Origin: Billgrantia pellis
Lineage (GTDB): Bacteria; Pseudomonadota; Gammaproteobacteria; Pseudomonadales; Halomonadaceae
Length of the DNA: 64,000 bases
Direction: 5' to 3'
Assembly: GCF_008297955.1 (NCBI RefSeq)
Contig: NZ_VTPY01000003.1
Span: 372,001 to 436,000 of the forward strand
Part shown: one piece after another, positions 54,323 to 64,000 of the stretch
Layout: every line of letters starts with the position of its first letter
Position numbering within the stretch: the first letter of the stretch is position 1
Translations under genes and position numbers: made by a program
The notes under the pieces: model-generated
The model's input: only the letters and a program-made list of their open reading frames with translations
Told to the model about the DNA's origin: nothing
Databases searched by the model: none

Positions 54323-54727
54323 CTACTCGCTCAAAGGACAGCGCATGAGTGCCACCTCGGCATCGTCGCGGTCGAGCCAGGTCAGCGTCATCGCCTCGTG
54401 ATCTTCGAGCCGCATACGAATCCGCTCGCTGCTTTCCATCCCTTCGCCCGAACATTCGAGCTGTGCCGTCCACGTGTCCTCGGACTCCTGCGACGCCTCC
54501 ATCTTGCAGGTGTTCTCGTATCCCTCGAAGCGTGAAGGAGAAAGCGTGATCGCACGCTCTTCGCCGCCCTGCGCGCACCAGGCGGGCTCGGCAGCCCAGC
54601 GTCCCACATACGCAACGGCATCCTGGAGCGCCGTCTCGTCGTCCGGCGTCGTGGCCTGCTCGTCCTCACAGCCGGTCAGCACAAGAGCGGCACATAGCGT
54701 CATCCATGCGTAATGCCTTGCCTCCAT
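54323..54727 (-). CDS. Small lipoprotein of unknown function
   Basis: 134 aa with a lipoprotein signal (YAWMTLCAALVLTGC, lipobox LTGC, lipidated Cys20) and an acidic mature part containing WCAQGGEERAITLSPSRFEGYENTCKM and three further cysteines that could form disulfides. Family not recognised. It converges on the zinc-finger gene with a 30-bp gap. Confidence 0.72.
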   Translation of the reverse strand: MEARHYAWMTLCAALVLTGCEDEQATTPDDETALQDAVAYVGRWAAEPAWCAQGGEERAITLSPSRFEGYENTCKMEASQESEDTWTAQLECSGEGMESSERIRMRLEDHEAMTLTWLDRDDAEVALMRCPLSE

Positions 54728-54901
54728 GATGTCACCTCGGCGCTTTCATCGTATCTGCCCGTCAAGATTGTCCGTTCTCTATCATCATAGGCACGAATCG
54801 TTTATCGATAAGGCGCGCGGCCGCTACCGCGCCTCGCAACCCCCCCTTAGCTTCCTTATCATTTGCAGTGCCGTGACGGCTCGATATCATGGTGTCTTTG
54901 C

Positions 54902-54943
54902 AAGCCCCGACCTCAGCGGGGCTTCTTCATGCTCCTGAGGTCG
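54902..54943 (+). promoter_or_regulatory. Structured leader of the EamA gene: terminator-like hairpin with anti-SD pairing
   Basis: Stem AAGCCCCG (54902-54909) / CGGGGCTT (54917-54924), loop ACCTCAG, then CTTC. CGACCTCAG (54908-54916) is a perfect 9-base complement of CTGAGGTCG (54935-54943), which contains the GAGG ribosome site for the start at 54946. The two structures overlap, so the region could form a pseudoknot or switch. Observed pairing; regulation is inferred. Confidence 0.55.
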
Positions 54944-54945
54944 CC

Positions 54946-55845
54946 ATGCCGCTGCTCTATTTCCTGCCGCCCCTCGGGGCCGTGCTGATCTGGTCGGGCA
55001 ACATGACCATCAACCAGCTCACCGTGGGGGCCATTGCCCCCAGCAGCATTGCCTTCCTGCGCTGGTTACTTGCGTTGGCCGTGCTTACCCCTTTCGTGCT
55101 GCCCGCCGCCTGGCGCCACCGCGAGGCGCTGCGCCGCGAGTGGCCCAAGCTGGCCGTACTGGGTCTCCTTGGCATGGGGCTGTGGCAGGGACTTGCCTAC
55201 GTGGCCGCCGAGACGACCACGGCGACCAATATGGGCATTCTTGCCGCCATGGTACCGTTGCTCACGGTGCTGCTCAGCGCCATGATCCTGCGCGAGGCGC
55301 CCAGCCTCGGCGGCACGTTCGGTGGCCTGCTCGCGCTGTTCGGTGTGCTGGTGCTGCTGGGGCGAGGTGATCCGCTTGCGTTGCTGGAACTGCAGGTGGC
55401 ACTCGGCGATCTGCTGATGGTAGTGGCCGCCACCTGCTACGCGCTCTATGGCGTGATGCTCAAGCGCTGGCCCCTGGGCCTGCCGCCCTGGGTGGTGCTC
55501 TACGCTCAGGTAGTGTTCGCCGTCCTGTTCTTGCTGCCCCCCTACCTCATGGGGCCGATGACGCCGGTCGACGGCCAGAACATATGGCTGATCCTCTACG
55601 CCGGTATTCCCGCCTCGATCGTGACGACGTTTCTATGGATGCGTGCTATCCGCCAGATCGGCGCCAGTCAAGCCAGCATTTTCATCAATCTTATGCCGCT
55701 GTTCAGCGCCTTGATCGCCATGCTCTTCCTCGGCGAGCGCATCGCGCTGTTCCATCTCATCGGCGGCCTGCTGGTGCTCGCCGGCGTGATCATGGCGCAG
55801 ACCCTGACCCAACCCCTGGTACGCAAGACGCCGAGTCCGTCATGA
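54946..55845 (+). CDS. EamA/DMT family exporter
   Basis: 299-aa drug/metabolite transporter with ten predicted helices in two EamA repeats (PPLGAVLIWSGNMTINQL and GDLLMVVAATCYALYGVMLKRWPLGLPPWV). Members export amino acids or metabolites, or import them. ATG 54946 with GAGG is preferred over an in-frame ATG at 54889, which lies before the leader hairpin. Its stop overlaps the chaC start by 4 bp. Confidence 0.9.
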   Translation: MPLLYFLPPLGAVLIWSGNMTINQLTVGAIAPSSIAFLRWLLALAVLTPFVLPAAWRHREALRREWPKLAVLGLLGMGLWQGLAYVAAETTTATNMGILAAMVPLLTVLLSAMILREAPSLGGTFGGLLALFGVLVLLGRGDPLALLELQVALGDLLMVVAATCYALYGVMLKRWPLGLPPWVVLYAQVVFAVLFLLPPYLMGPMTPVDGQNIWLILYAGIPASIVTTFLWMRAIRQIGASQASIFINLMPLFSALIAMLFLGERIALFHLIGGLLVLAGVIMAQTLTQPLVRKTPSPS

Positions 55846-56411
55846 TCCTCGACACTACGCACCTCAATCGCGAGCGCACCTTCTTCGAGCCCGACGAGAC
55901 GATCTGGCTGTTTGGCTATGGTTCTCTGATCTGGAAAGCCGAGTTCGACTACCACGAACGACGGCCCGCCCACATCGAAGGCTGGACACGGCGCTTCTGG
56001 CAGGGATCGCACGATCATCGCGGCACACCGAAGGCCCCGGGCCGCGTGGTCACGCTGGTCGAGTCGCCCGGTACCGTCTGCCAAGGCATGGCCTACCGCA
56101 TCGACGCCGAGACCCTGGCACAACTGGATATTCGCGAGAAGAACGGCTATCTGCGAGAGCTCGCGGTCTTGCATTTCCCCGACGGCAGCCACGCCGAAGG
56201 ACTGATCTACCTGGCCACCGCGGACAACGCCGCCTTTCTCGGCGACGCCCCACTCGATGCCATGGCTCGCCAGATCGCCGCCGCCCACGGCCCGAGCGGC
56301 CCCAACCGCGACTACTTGCTCAACCTGGCCATTGCCCTGGAGGATCTCGGAGCCGATGATCCCCATGTCTTTGCCCTGGCCGCACTTGTCAGGCACTGCT
56401 GTGCTGAGTGA
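55842..56411 (+). CDS. chaC: Gamma-glutamylcyclotransferase ChaC
   Basis: Degrades glutathione to 5-oxoproline and Cys-Gly. 189 aa with the substrate-binding loop WLFGYGSLIWKAEFDYHERRPAHIEGWTRRFWQGSHDHRGTPKAPGRVVTL of the ChaC family and the catalytic Glu region DIREKNGYLRE. Start at 55842 is fixed by ATGA overlap with the EamA exporter, so the two are translationally coupled; export of a glutathione breakdown product is a speculative link. Confidence 0.92.
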   Translation: MILDTTHLNRERTFFEPDETIWLFGYGSLIWKAEFDYHERRPAHIEGWTRRFWQGSHDHRGTPKAPGRVVTLVESPGTVCQGMAYRIDAETLAQLDIREKNGYLRELAVLHFPDGSHAEGLIYLATADNAAFLGDAPLDAMARQIAAAHGPSGPNRDYLLNLAIALEDLGADDPHVFALAALVRHCCAE

Positions 56412-56433
56412 AGCGAATTCACGGAGTACTAAT

Positions 56434-57201
56434 CTAGAGGAGATAGGCGCGCAACGGCATCCAGATACCCATGCCGATCATGATCAGGTTCTCGGTTAGC
56501 GAGACAAAACCCAGCGGCACCTTGCTGTCACCGCCGACGCAGGCGCACTTGAGCTCGCGCTTGTCGACATAAACCGCCTTGAATACCGAGACGGCGCCCA
56601 CCGTCCCGATGAATAGCGCCACGGGCGCGGCCAACCAGATCAAGGCACCCGCCAGCATCAGGATGCCCGCCATGGTCTCGGCATAAGGATACACGTAGCC
56701 ATAGCGTACCTGGCGCTGGGCCAGCAGATCGTAGTTGAGGAACATCGTACTGAAGCTCTCCACATCCTTGAGCTTCTGCAGCCCCAGCAGGGCCATCGCA
56801 ATGGCCACGAAATACTCCGGCATCCTGGAACTCAGCAGTGAGCCGGTCGCGGTCCAACTGACGGCGAACCCCATCAGCAGCGCCGTGGCGAACAACGCGA
56901 TCACCGGCTGGTAGGTGGCCTCGTCCCCGCCCGGCGAATCCAGTCCGAGATATTCGCGCAGCTCGTCGTAACCGCCGATACGACGGCCATCGATGAAGGT
57001 CTGGGGCGTGGTGTCCACTCCGTGCGTTTCCTTGAACGTCTCCGTCTCCTCCCGCGTGGTCAGGTAATGATCCTCCACTTCGAACCCCTTGCGTTCCAGC
57101 AGGTCCTTGCTCTTCAGACCAAAGGGACACAGGTGTTCCTCCATGACCATGCGGTAGAGCTGGGCAGTCTTGCCCTCTCCTCTCGACTGTCCATGAGCCA
57201 T
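56434..57201 (-). CDS. Glutaredoxin-MauE/DoxX fusion protein
   Basis: 255 aa. Residues 10-88 form a glutaredoxin with a single active-site cysteine (HLCPFGLKSKDLL, Cys25), TPQTFIDGRRIGGYDEL and the cis-Pro in TPQ. Residues 95-255 form a four-helix MauE/DoxX-like membrane domain ending KCACVGGDSKVPLGFVSLTEN with Cys219 and Cys221. A thiol carrier joined to a membrane redox partner suggests electron transfer across or at the inner membrane. It is downstream of, but separate in function from, the ABC operon (52-bp gap). Confidence 0.85.
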   Translation of the reverse strand: MAHGQSRGEGKTAQLYRMVMEEHLCPFGLKSKDLLERKGFEVEDHYLTTREETETFKETHGVDTTPQTFIDGRRIGGYDELREYLGLDSPGGDEATYQPVIALFATALLMGFAVSWTATGSLLSSRMPEYFVAIAMALLGLQKLKDVESFSTMFLNYDLLAQRQVRYGYVYPYAETMAGILMLAGALIWLAAPVALFIGTVGAVSVFKAVYVDKRELKCACVGGDSKVPLGFVSLTENLIMIGMGIWMPLRAYLL

Positions 57202-57253
57202 GAGATCTCTCCTTGGTCACGCATTCTCCCCAAGGGTAGACAATCGATCTCTA

Positions 57254-58099
57254 TCAGCGAATCCCCGCCCTCAGGAACGACTGCACAAACTGGCGCTGGA
57301 ACAGCAGGAAGGCGACCAGCAACGGGGCGATGCTGAGCAGCGTGGCGGCGCTGACGGTGGCCCAGTTGACGCCGGTTTCCGGCGCCGAGAAGATGCCCAG
57401 CCCCACGGTGAGCGGGCGGCTCTCCACTGAGTTGGTCACCACCAGCGGCCACAGGAAGTTATTCCAATGGTGGCTGATCGAAACCAGGCCGTAGGCCAGG
57501 TAGGTGGGCTTGGCCAAGGGCACGTAGACCTTGAGCAGGATCGCCATCCAACCGCAGCCCTCCACCCTGGCGGCTTCCTCCAGCTCCCGCGGGATGGTCT
57601 TGAAAGTCTGGCGCAGCAGGAAGATGCCGAAGGCGCTGGCGACGTACGGCAGCCCGATGCCGGTAATGGTATCGACCAGCCCCAGGCCGCTAGCGATACG
57701 GTAATTCTCGACGATCAGCACCTCGGGAAAGACGAACAGCTGGATCAACACCAGCATGAACAGGAAATCCTTGCCGGGAACGGGGAAACGGGCGAAAGCG
57801 AAGCCCGCCAGGGTGCAGACCACGAACTGTGCCAGCACCACCCCAGTGACCAGCAGGAAGGTATTGAGGTAATAGCGGGCAAACGGTGCCTGGGCCCAGG
57901 CGTTGGCGAAGTTGTCCAGCGTCAGCGGGGCAAACAGGTCGAAGCGCACCATGTAGGCCGGCGGGTGGAAGGCGGCCCATATCGCGTAGAGCAACGGAAA
58001 GATCCAGACGATGGCCAGCAACCAGGCAGCGGTGGTCTCGAGCCCGGGAAGACGCAGAGCCAAGCGGCGCGACGGCATCGCAGCGTCGTTCACGTTCAT
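57254..58099 (-). CDS. ABC sugar/glycerol-phosphate permease (UgpE/MalG type)
   Basis: 281-aa inner-membrane permease with six helices and the EAA loop EEAARVEGCGWMAILLKVYVPLAKP in its C-terminal half. UgpE-like family (carbohydrate uptake class 1). It starts 13 bp after the partner permease. Last gene of the importer operon ATPase - binding protein - permease - permease. Confidence 0.92.
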   Translation of the reverse strand: MNVNDAAMPSRRLALRLPGLETTAAWLLAIVWIFPLLYAIWAAFHPPAYMVRFDLFAPLTLDNFANAWAQAPFARYYLNTFLLVTGVVLAQFVVCTLAGFAFARFPVPGKDFLFMLVLIQLFVFPEVLIVENYRIASGLGLVDTITGIGLPYVASAFGIFLLRQTFKTIPRELEEAARVEGCGWMAILLKVYVPLAKPTYLAYGLVSISHHWNNFLWPLVVTNSVESRPLTVGLGIFSAPETGVNWATVSAATLLSIAPLLVAFLLFQRQFVQSFLRAGIR

Positions 58100-58112
58100 G
58101 GATCGCTCCCCG

Positions 58113-59000
58113 TCATTGGTAGTGCGTCCTGCGATCGAGCACGGTGAACTTGAGCGTGGCCACCACTGCCAGCACCAGCAGGATCACCACGGTGATGGTA
58201 GCGGCATAGGTACGGTCGAAGAACGAGAAAGCGTTCTCGTAGACGTAGTAGAGCAGCAGGTTGGTGGCGTTGTTGGGCCCGCCCTTGGTCAGGATGAACA
58301 GGTGGTCGACCACCCGCACTGCATTGATCAGCGCATTGATCAGCACAAACAGCGTGGTCGGCATCAAGAGCGGAAAGGTGACCCGCCAGAAGAAGCTCCA
58401 GCGGCTGGTGCCCTCGAGGTCCGAGGCCTCCTTGAGCTCCGGTGGAATGCTCTGCAGCGCCGCCAAGTAGAAGATCATGAAGAAGCCGGCCTCTTTCCAC
58501 ACGGTCATCACGATCACCGAGGTCAGCGCCACCCCCGGGTCGCCCAGCCAATTGACGCCGGAAAGCCCCAGCGCGCCGAGCAGCTTGTTGAACAGGCCGA
58601 TCTGCGGCGCGTAGAAGAACATCCAGATATTGGCCGCCGCGATCATCGGCAGGATGGTTGGCGTGAAGTAAGCCATGCGCACGAAGCCGCGTCCCGGCAG
58701 GCGGGCGTTGACGAACAGCGCCATCCCCAGCGCCAGGGCGATGGAGGTGGGAATGGTACCCAGCGCATAGATCAGGTTGTTGCGCGCCACCCGCCAGAAG
58801 GTACGGTCCTCGATCAGGATCGCGTAGTTCTCCAGCCCGACGAATGCCGGCGGCGCGCCGCGAAAGCCGGGCAGGAAGAAGCTGTTGATCAGCGTCGCCA
58901 CGGTGGGCAGATAGGCGAAGGTGCCGAGCAGCACCGCCGCCGGCAGCAGCAACAGCGCGCCATAGATCTGCATGCGTCTGTCAGCGTTCTGGATCACCAT
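58113..59000 (-). CDS. ABC sugar/glycerol-phosphate permease (UgpA/MalF type)
   Basis: 295-aa permease with six helices (IYGALLLLPAAVLLGTFAYLPTVATLINSFFL at the start) and EAA loop KEASDLEGTSRWSFFWRVTFPLLMP. ATG 59000 (GGACAAGGC upstream) gives the usual N-terminus; the frame is open to 59093. It is separated from the binding-protein gene by 282 bp (59001-59282) that hold the palindrome GGAGCAGTGCTCC near 59171 and no gene I can support. Confidence 0.9.
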   Translation of the reverse strand: MVIQNADRRMQIYGALLLLPAAVLLGTFAYLPTVATLINSFFLPGFRGAPPAFVGLENYAILIEDRTFWRVARNNLIYALGTIPTSIALALGMALFVNARLPGRGFVRMAYFTPTILPMIAAANIWMFFYAPQIGLFNKLLGALGLSGVNWLGDPGVALTSVIVMTVWKEAGFFMIFYLAALQSIPPELKEASDLEGTSRWSFFWRVTFPLLMPTTLFVLINALINAVRVVDHLFILTKGGPNNATNLLLYYVYENAFSFFDRTYAATITVVILLVLAVVATLKFTVLDRRTHYQ

Positions 59001-59282
59001 GCCTTGTCCAATCGCGGGGCTGATCCGGGGGCCAAGGGCCCGGAGTGCCGTACCATTGATGAGGCGCGGTGACTCCTTCCCTGGGCGCGACATTTACCCT
59101 GCGGCGCTCTCGCATCCTGCTCCGCTTGCAGGGCCGGTGCAGGCCATCCATGGCCAGCCCGTTCGGAGCAGTGCTCCTCACCCATGGCAAATGACCTCCT
59201 CGCCGCCCTTGCCCCCCGGCGCACCGTTCGCCTAGTCCTGTTGAGCCGGTGGAAGGGAACGCAGCCATTTGTCAGCGTTTCC

Positions 59283-60634
59283 TCAACGGGAACGCGCATA
59301 ACGACGCAGCGCTGCGTCAGCTTCCGCCTGGGCCTGCTTGAGCGCCTCCTCGGGCGACATCTGCCCGGTCAGCGCCGCCTGCACGGCGTTGTCCAGCGCC
59401 CGGCGTACGCGTCCGCCCTGATAGGTGGCCAGCTCCGCGGTGGCGTGCTCGAGCTGGTCGCGGGCCACCGCGGCCGGCGGGAACTCCTCGACGTAGTTGC
59501 GCAGCGCCTCGGTCTCGTAGGCCGCCGGGCTCACCCCCATGTAGCCGGTCTCGATCGACCAGGCCGCGGCACGCTCAGGATCGGTCATCCACCGGATGAA
59601 GGTCATCGCGGCGTGCTGCTCCTCCTCGCTGCTGCCCTTGAACAGGTAGAAGTTGCCGCCACCGGTGGGGCTGCCGCGCTGTTCCTTCATCGGCAGCATG
59701 GCCACGCCGAAGTCGAAGGAGGCCTCGTTGCGTACCGCGGTGAGATTGCCGGTGCTGTGCCACATCATGGCGGTGGACTGCTCGAGGAAGTTCTGGCGCA
59801 GGGTGCCCCACTCGATGGTGCCGTCGGGCATCGCCTCGTGCTCCTGAGCCAGCGCCACCCAATACTCCAGCGCCTCGATGGCGGCGGGGTCGTCGAAATA
59901 GACCTCGGTGCCTTCCTCGTTCATCAGGCGATGGCCGTTCTGGAAGGCGAAGGCCTGAAACATCCAGTAGGGATAGCCGGTAGAGGGCACCATCACGCCC
60001 CACTGCTCGCCGCCGCTGGCCTCGCGGATCGCAGCGCCCATCTCGGCCATCTCTTCCCAGGTCTCCGGCGGCGTCTCCGGGTCGAGCCCTGCGGCCTCGA
60101 AAGCGTCCTTGTTCCAGTAAAGCACGATAGTCGAGCGCTGGAAGGGAATGCCGTAGGTCTGGCCGTCGATCTGGCCGTTCTCCATCAGCCCGGGATAGAA
60201 GCTATCGAGCCATTCGCGCTCTTCATCGGTCTCGACCACTTCGTCGAAGGCGAGGATGGCATCCTGTTCGAGCAGGTCGAACAGATCGATGGAGAACAGC
60301 ACGGAGAGCTGCGGCGCCTCATCCGCCTCGATAGCCGACATGGCCCGCACGCGGGTGTCATCGTAGTTGCCAGCGTAGATCGCGTTGACCGAAATGTCCG
60401 GGTGCTCGTTCTCGAATTCCGCCACCAGACCGTCGATCACGTCGGTCAGAGCGCCGCCCACCGCCACCGGGTAGTACATGGTCAGTTCGGTCTGTGCCTG
60501 GGCGTTCAGCGAGCCGGCGGCAAGCAGCGCGGCGGCTGCGGTCAACCGCCCTGCCTTGAGCATGCCCTTCCTGAGCCGCCCTTTTTCGGGCCAGTCCCTA
60601 TTGAGCCGGCCTGTCTCGAAAGCGTATCGCGCGT

Positions 60635-60638
<4 letters not shown>
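59283..60638 (-). CDS. ABC extracellular sugar/glycerol-phosphate-binding protein (family 1)
   Basis: 451-aa periplasmic receptor of the UgpB/MalE-like family 1: TELTMYYPVAVGGALTDVIDGLVAEFENEHPDI, DGQTYGIPFQRSTIVLYWNKDAFEAAGLDPETPPETWEEM and GTGGGN-like PTGGGNFYLFKGSSEEE. ATG 60638 overlaps the ATPase stop (ATGA) and has GGAG upstream, so it is chosen. This leaves a 49-residue leader; an internal ATG at 60563 with AGGA would give a normal 24-residue signal (MLKAGRLTAAAALLAAGSLNAQA). Ligand: possibly glycerol phosphate or a glycoside. Confidence 0.9.
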
Positions 60639-61903
<1,265 letters not shown>

Positions 61904-62109
61904 GCTGCGTCCGCGTTGCCCGTGAAGGCGTGGCATGGCTGTCATCGACTCTCCCGAAGTTCAGCGTAGCCGCTTATGCGTCGTTTTGCGGCAATGGTGA
62001 AGCGTTTCGGTGACAAAGCGGTGACACCTGGCAACCGTTCGGCTACGGTCTGGCCGGCGCCCGCTGCATGGTAGAATGCTCCCTCCACCCTGAGCAGGAA
62101 CCCAGCGCA

Positions 62110-63678
62110 ATGTCCCTTGACGACCTGCACCTCAACCTGCGCAACCTGACGCAGGACGACTACTCCCAGCTCAAGGCGCTGATGGATGCCGTCTATAACG
62201 ACATCGGCGGCGCCTGGCCCCAGCACACCATCGACCGGCTGATCCAGGAATTCCCCGATGGCCAGATCGCCATCGAGGACGACGGTAAGCTGGTCGGCGT
62301 GGCACTGACCGTGCGGGTCGATTACGACGAATTCTCCAATCCGCACAGGTATGACGATCTTGTCGGCAATCGCGACATCATCCTCAACGACCCCGAAGGC
62401 GACGCCATGTACGGGCTGGATGTCCTGATTCATCCCGACTATCGCGGCTACCGCCTGGGCCGACGCCTCTACGAGGCGCGTAAGGAACTGTGCCGCTCGA
62501 TGAATCTGCGGGCGATCCTCGCCGGTGGACGCATCCCCAGTTATCACGAGTACCCGGACCTCACCCCCGCCGAATACATCGAGCGGGTCGCACGCAAGGA
62601 GATCCACGACCCGATTCTCTCTTTCCAGCTCGCCAATGATTTCCAGGTCAAGCGCCTGCTGCGCAAGTACCTGCCCGAGGACGAGAAATCCCAAGGCTTC
62701 GCCACCCTGTTGGAGTGGAACAACATTCTCTTCGAGCCCGCCGAGCGCGTGCTCGAGAACCGTCCCACCCAGGTGCGCGTCGGCGCCGTGCAGTGGCAGA
62801 TGCGCGAGTGCGCCTCGATGGAATCGGTGCTGCAGCAGGTGGAGTATTTCGTCGACGCCATCTCCAGCTACCAGAGCGACTTCGCCGTCTTCCCCGAGCT
62901 GTTCAACGCCCCCTTGATGGGTCTTCAGGATCGTGCCACCCAGCAGGATCAGCTCGCCGCCATCCGCTACCTGGCCGGCTTCACCGAGCAGTTCAAGACG
63001 GAGATGTCGCGTATGGCGGTTTCCTACAACATCAATATCATCGCCGGTTCGATGATCGAGGTGGGCGAGGAGGATCGGCTCTACAACGTCAGCTACCTGT
63101 GCCACCGCGACGGTCATGTCGAAAAACAGTCGAAGCTGCACATTACCCCTCAGGAGCGTCGTGAGTGGGTGATCGAGGGCGGCGACGAATTGCGCGTATT
63201 CGACACCGACGCCGGACGCATCGGCATCCTGATCTGCTACGACGTGGAGTTCCCCGAGCTTGGCCGGCTGTTGGCGGATCAGGACATGGACATTCTCTTC
63301 GTGCCATTCTGGACCGATACCAAGAATGGCTATCTGCGGGTTCGCCACTGCGCCCAGGCGCGGGCGATCGAGAACGAATGCTACGTGGTGCTGTGCGGCA
63401 GCGTGGGCAACGTGCCGTCGATTCGCAATCTGGACATTCAGTACGCCCAGTCGGCGGTGTTCTCGCCCTCGGACTTCGCCTTCCCCCACGACGCGGTGCT
63501 CGCCGAGACCACGCCCAACACCGAAATGGTGATCTTCTCGGATCTCGATCTGACCCGGCTTACCGTGGTGCGCGCCGAGGGCTCGGTGACCAATCTCAAG
63601 GATCGACGCAAGGACTTGTTCGATCTGCGTTGGCGCGACTGGTCATGGAAGTCCGGCGCCAAGCAGGACGAGACCTGA
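62110..63678 (+). CDS. GNAT acetyltransferase-nitrilase fusion hydrolase
   Basis: 522 aa. Residues 1-210 are a GNAT domain (YGLDVLIHPDYRGYRLGRRLYEARKEL with the acetyl-CoA loop). Residues 220-510 are a carbon-nitrogen hydrolase with the triad Glu263 (FPELFNAP), Lys342 (KLHITPQER) and Cys376 (ILICYDVEFPE). This two-domain class of the nitrilase superfamily is widespread but its substrate is unknown. AGGA ten bases before ATG 62110. Followed after 4 bp by the mtfA-like gene. Confidence 0.91.
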   Translation: MSLDDLHLNLRNLTQDDYSQLKALMDAVYNDIGGAWPQHTIDRLIQEFPDGQIAIEDDGKLVGVALTVRVDYDEFSNPHRYDDLVGNRDIILNDPEGDAMYGLDVLIHPDYRGYRLGRRLYEARKELCRSMNLRAILAGGRIPSYHEYPDLTPAEYIERVARKEIHDPILSFQLANDFQVKRLLRKYLPEDEKSQGFATLLEWNNILFEPAERVLENRPTQVRVGAVQWQMRECASMESVLQQVEYFVDAISSYQSDFAVFPELFNAPLMGLQDRATQQDQLAAIRYLAGFTEQFKTEMSRMAVSYNINIIAGSMIEVGEEDRLYNVSYLCHRDGHVEKQSKLHITPQERREWVIEGGDELRVFDTDAGRIGILICYDVEFPELGRLLADQDMDILFVPFWTDTKNGYLRVRHCAQARAIENECYVVLCGSVGNVPSIRNLDIQYAQSAVFSPSDFAFPHDAVLAETTPNTEMVIFSDLDLTRLTVVRAEGSVTNLKDRRKDLFDLRWRDWSWKSGAKQDET

Positions 63679-63682
63679 AGTC

Positions 63683-64000
63683 ATGTTTCGTCGCCTGCGC
63701 CGCTGGCGAACCGAGCGCTTCGAGGCTCGCCATCCGCTTCCCGCCGAGGCCTGGGCCGAGGCCCGGGCGCGCCTGCCGCTCCTGCAGTGGCTCGAGGACG
63801 ACGAGGCGGAACGATTGGCGCGCCGCGCCTGGCGCTTCCTGCATACCAAGCGCCTTAGCCTGCATCCCGATCTGGCCGCGAGAACGACCTTCGACGAAGC
63901 CGCCCAACTGGCGCTCGCGGCCCAGGCCTGCCTGCTGACGTTGGGCTGGTCGGACGACGACCACGACGAGGCGTTCAGTGGCTTTCACGAAATTCTGATC
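63683..64000 (+). CDS. mtfA: MtfA-like M90 zinc peptidase, N-terminal part (cut by window edge)
   Basis: The visible 106 codons read MFRRLRRWRTERFEARHPLP...FLHTKRLSLHPDLAARTTFDEAAQLALAAQACLLTLGWSDDDHDEAFSGFHEILI and stay open to the right edge. The DEAAQLALAAQACL helix and the F-x3-EILI strand are characteristic of MtfA (M90) proteins, which in enterobacteria bind the repressor Mlc and act as an aminopeptidase. The HExxH zinc site would lie beyond the edge. It begins 4 bp after the nitrilase fusion gene and is likely co-transcribed. Confidence 0.8.
   Translation, partial: MFRRLRRWRTERFEARHPLPAEAWAEARARLPLLQWLEDDEAERLARRAWRFLHTKRLSLHPDLAARTTFDEAAQLALAAQACLLTLGWSDDDHDEAFSGFHEILI

Overview
The window (about 62-64% GC by eye) looks like chromosomal DNA of a halophilic gammaproteobacterium, most likely Halomonadaceae (Halomonas or a close relative). 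This is inferred from gene content: three complete TRAP transporters, two BCCT carriers, choline-O-sulfate use, a phasin, lactate and glycolate oxidation, and many FCD/GntR regulators. I saw no rRNA, tRNA, CRISPR array, transposase or integrase. Every gene looks intact except the two cut by the window edges.

Region 1 (1-9445) is a divergent catabolic island. Leftward: an arylmalonate-decarboxylase-like enzyme, TRAP dctP-dctQ-dctM and a hydantoinase/dihydropyrimidinase that runs off the left edge. Rightward: a second TRAP dctPQM, a hydantoin-racemase-fold protein lacking both catalytic cysteines, and a GntR/FCD regulator. A 24-bp element built of three GGTAT-type heptads occurs twice in the shared promoter region.

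Region 2 (9512-24016) is a purine/ureide module: allA, allE, puuE, an allantoin racemase (hpxA), two NCS1 permeases, a catalase, a GntR regulator, puuD, uraH, uraD, an NCS2 permease and a phosphoribosyltransferase. TGTATACA-type palindromes lie in front of nearly every transcription unit here, including the regulator itself, and outline a local regulon. Urate can be followed through 5-hydroxyisourate, OHCU and allantoin to allantoate, and from ureidoglycine through ureidoglycolate to glyoxylate. The allantoate amidohydrolase step is not in the window.

Region 3 (24078-45232) handles storage and C2-C3 acids: phasin, a GST, L-lactate permease, a gamma-carbonic anhydrase, and a long leftward run dctPQM - enoyl-CoA hydratase - family III CoA-transferase - class V aminotransferase - 998-aa FAD/Fe-S dehydrogenase - threonine aldolase. 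An HbpS/GlcG protein and an FCD regulator sit at its head. The glycolate oxidase operon glcDEF-glcG with divergent glcC follows. Glyoxylate links AllA, GlcDEF and the aminotransferase.

Region 4 (45319-53855) serves osmolyte metabolism: a BCCT carrier, a small secreted protein, and a choline-O-sulfate unit (LysR, betC, a SulP anion transporter, betT). Region 5 (54026-64000) holds a DksA/TraR-type zinc-finger protein, a lipoprotein, an EamA exporter with a structured leader coupled to chaC, a glutaredoxin-MauE fusion, a UgpABCE-like ABC importer, a GNAT-nitrilase fusion and the start of an mtfA-like peptidase gene.
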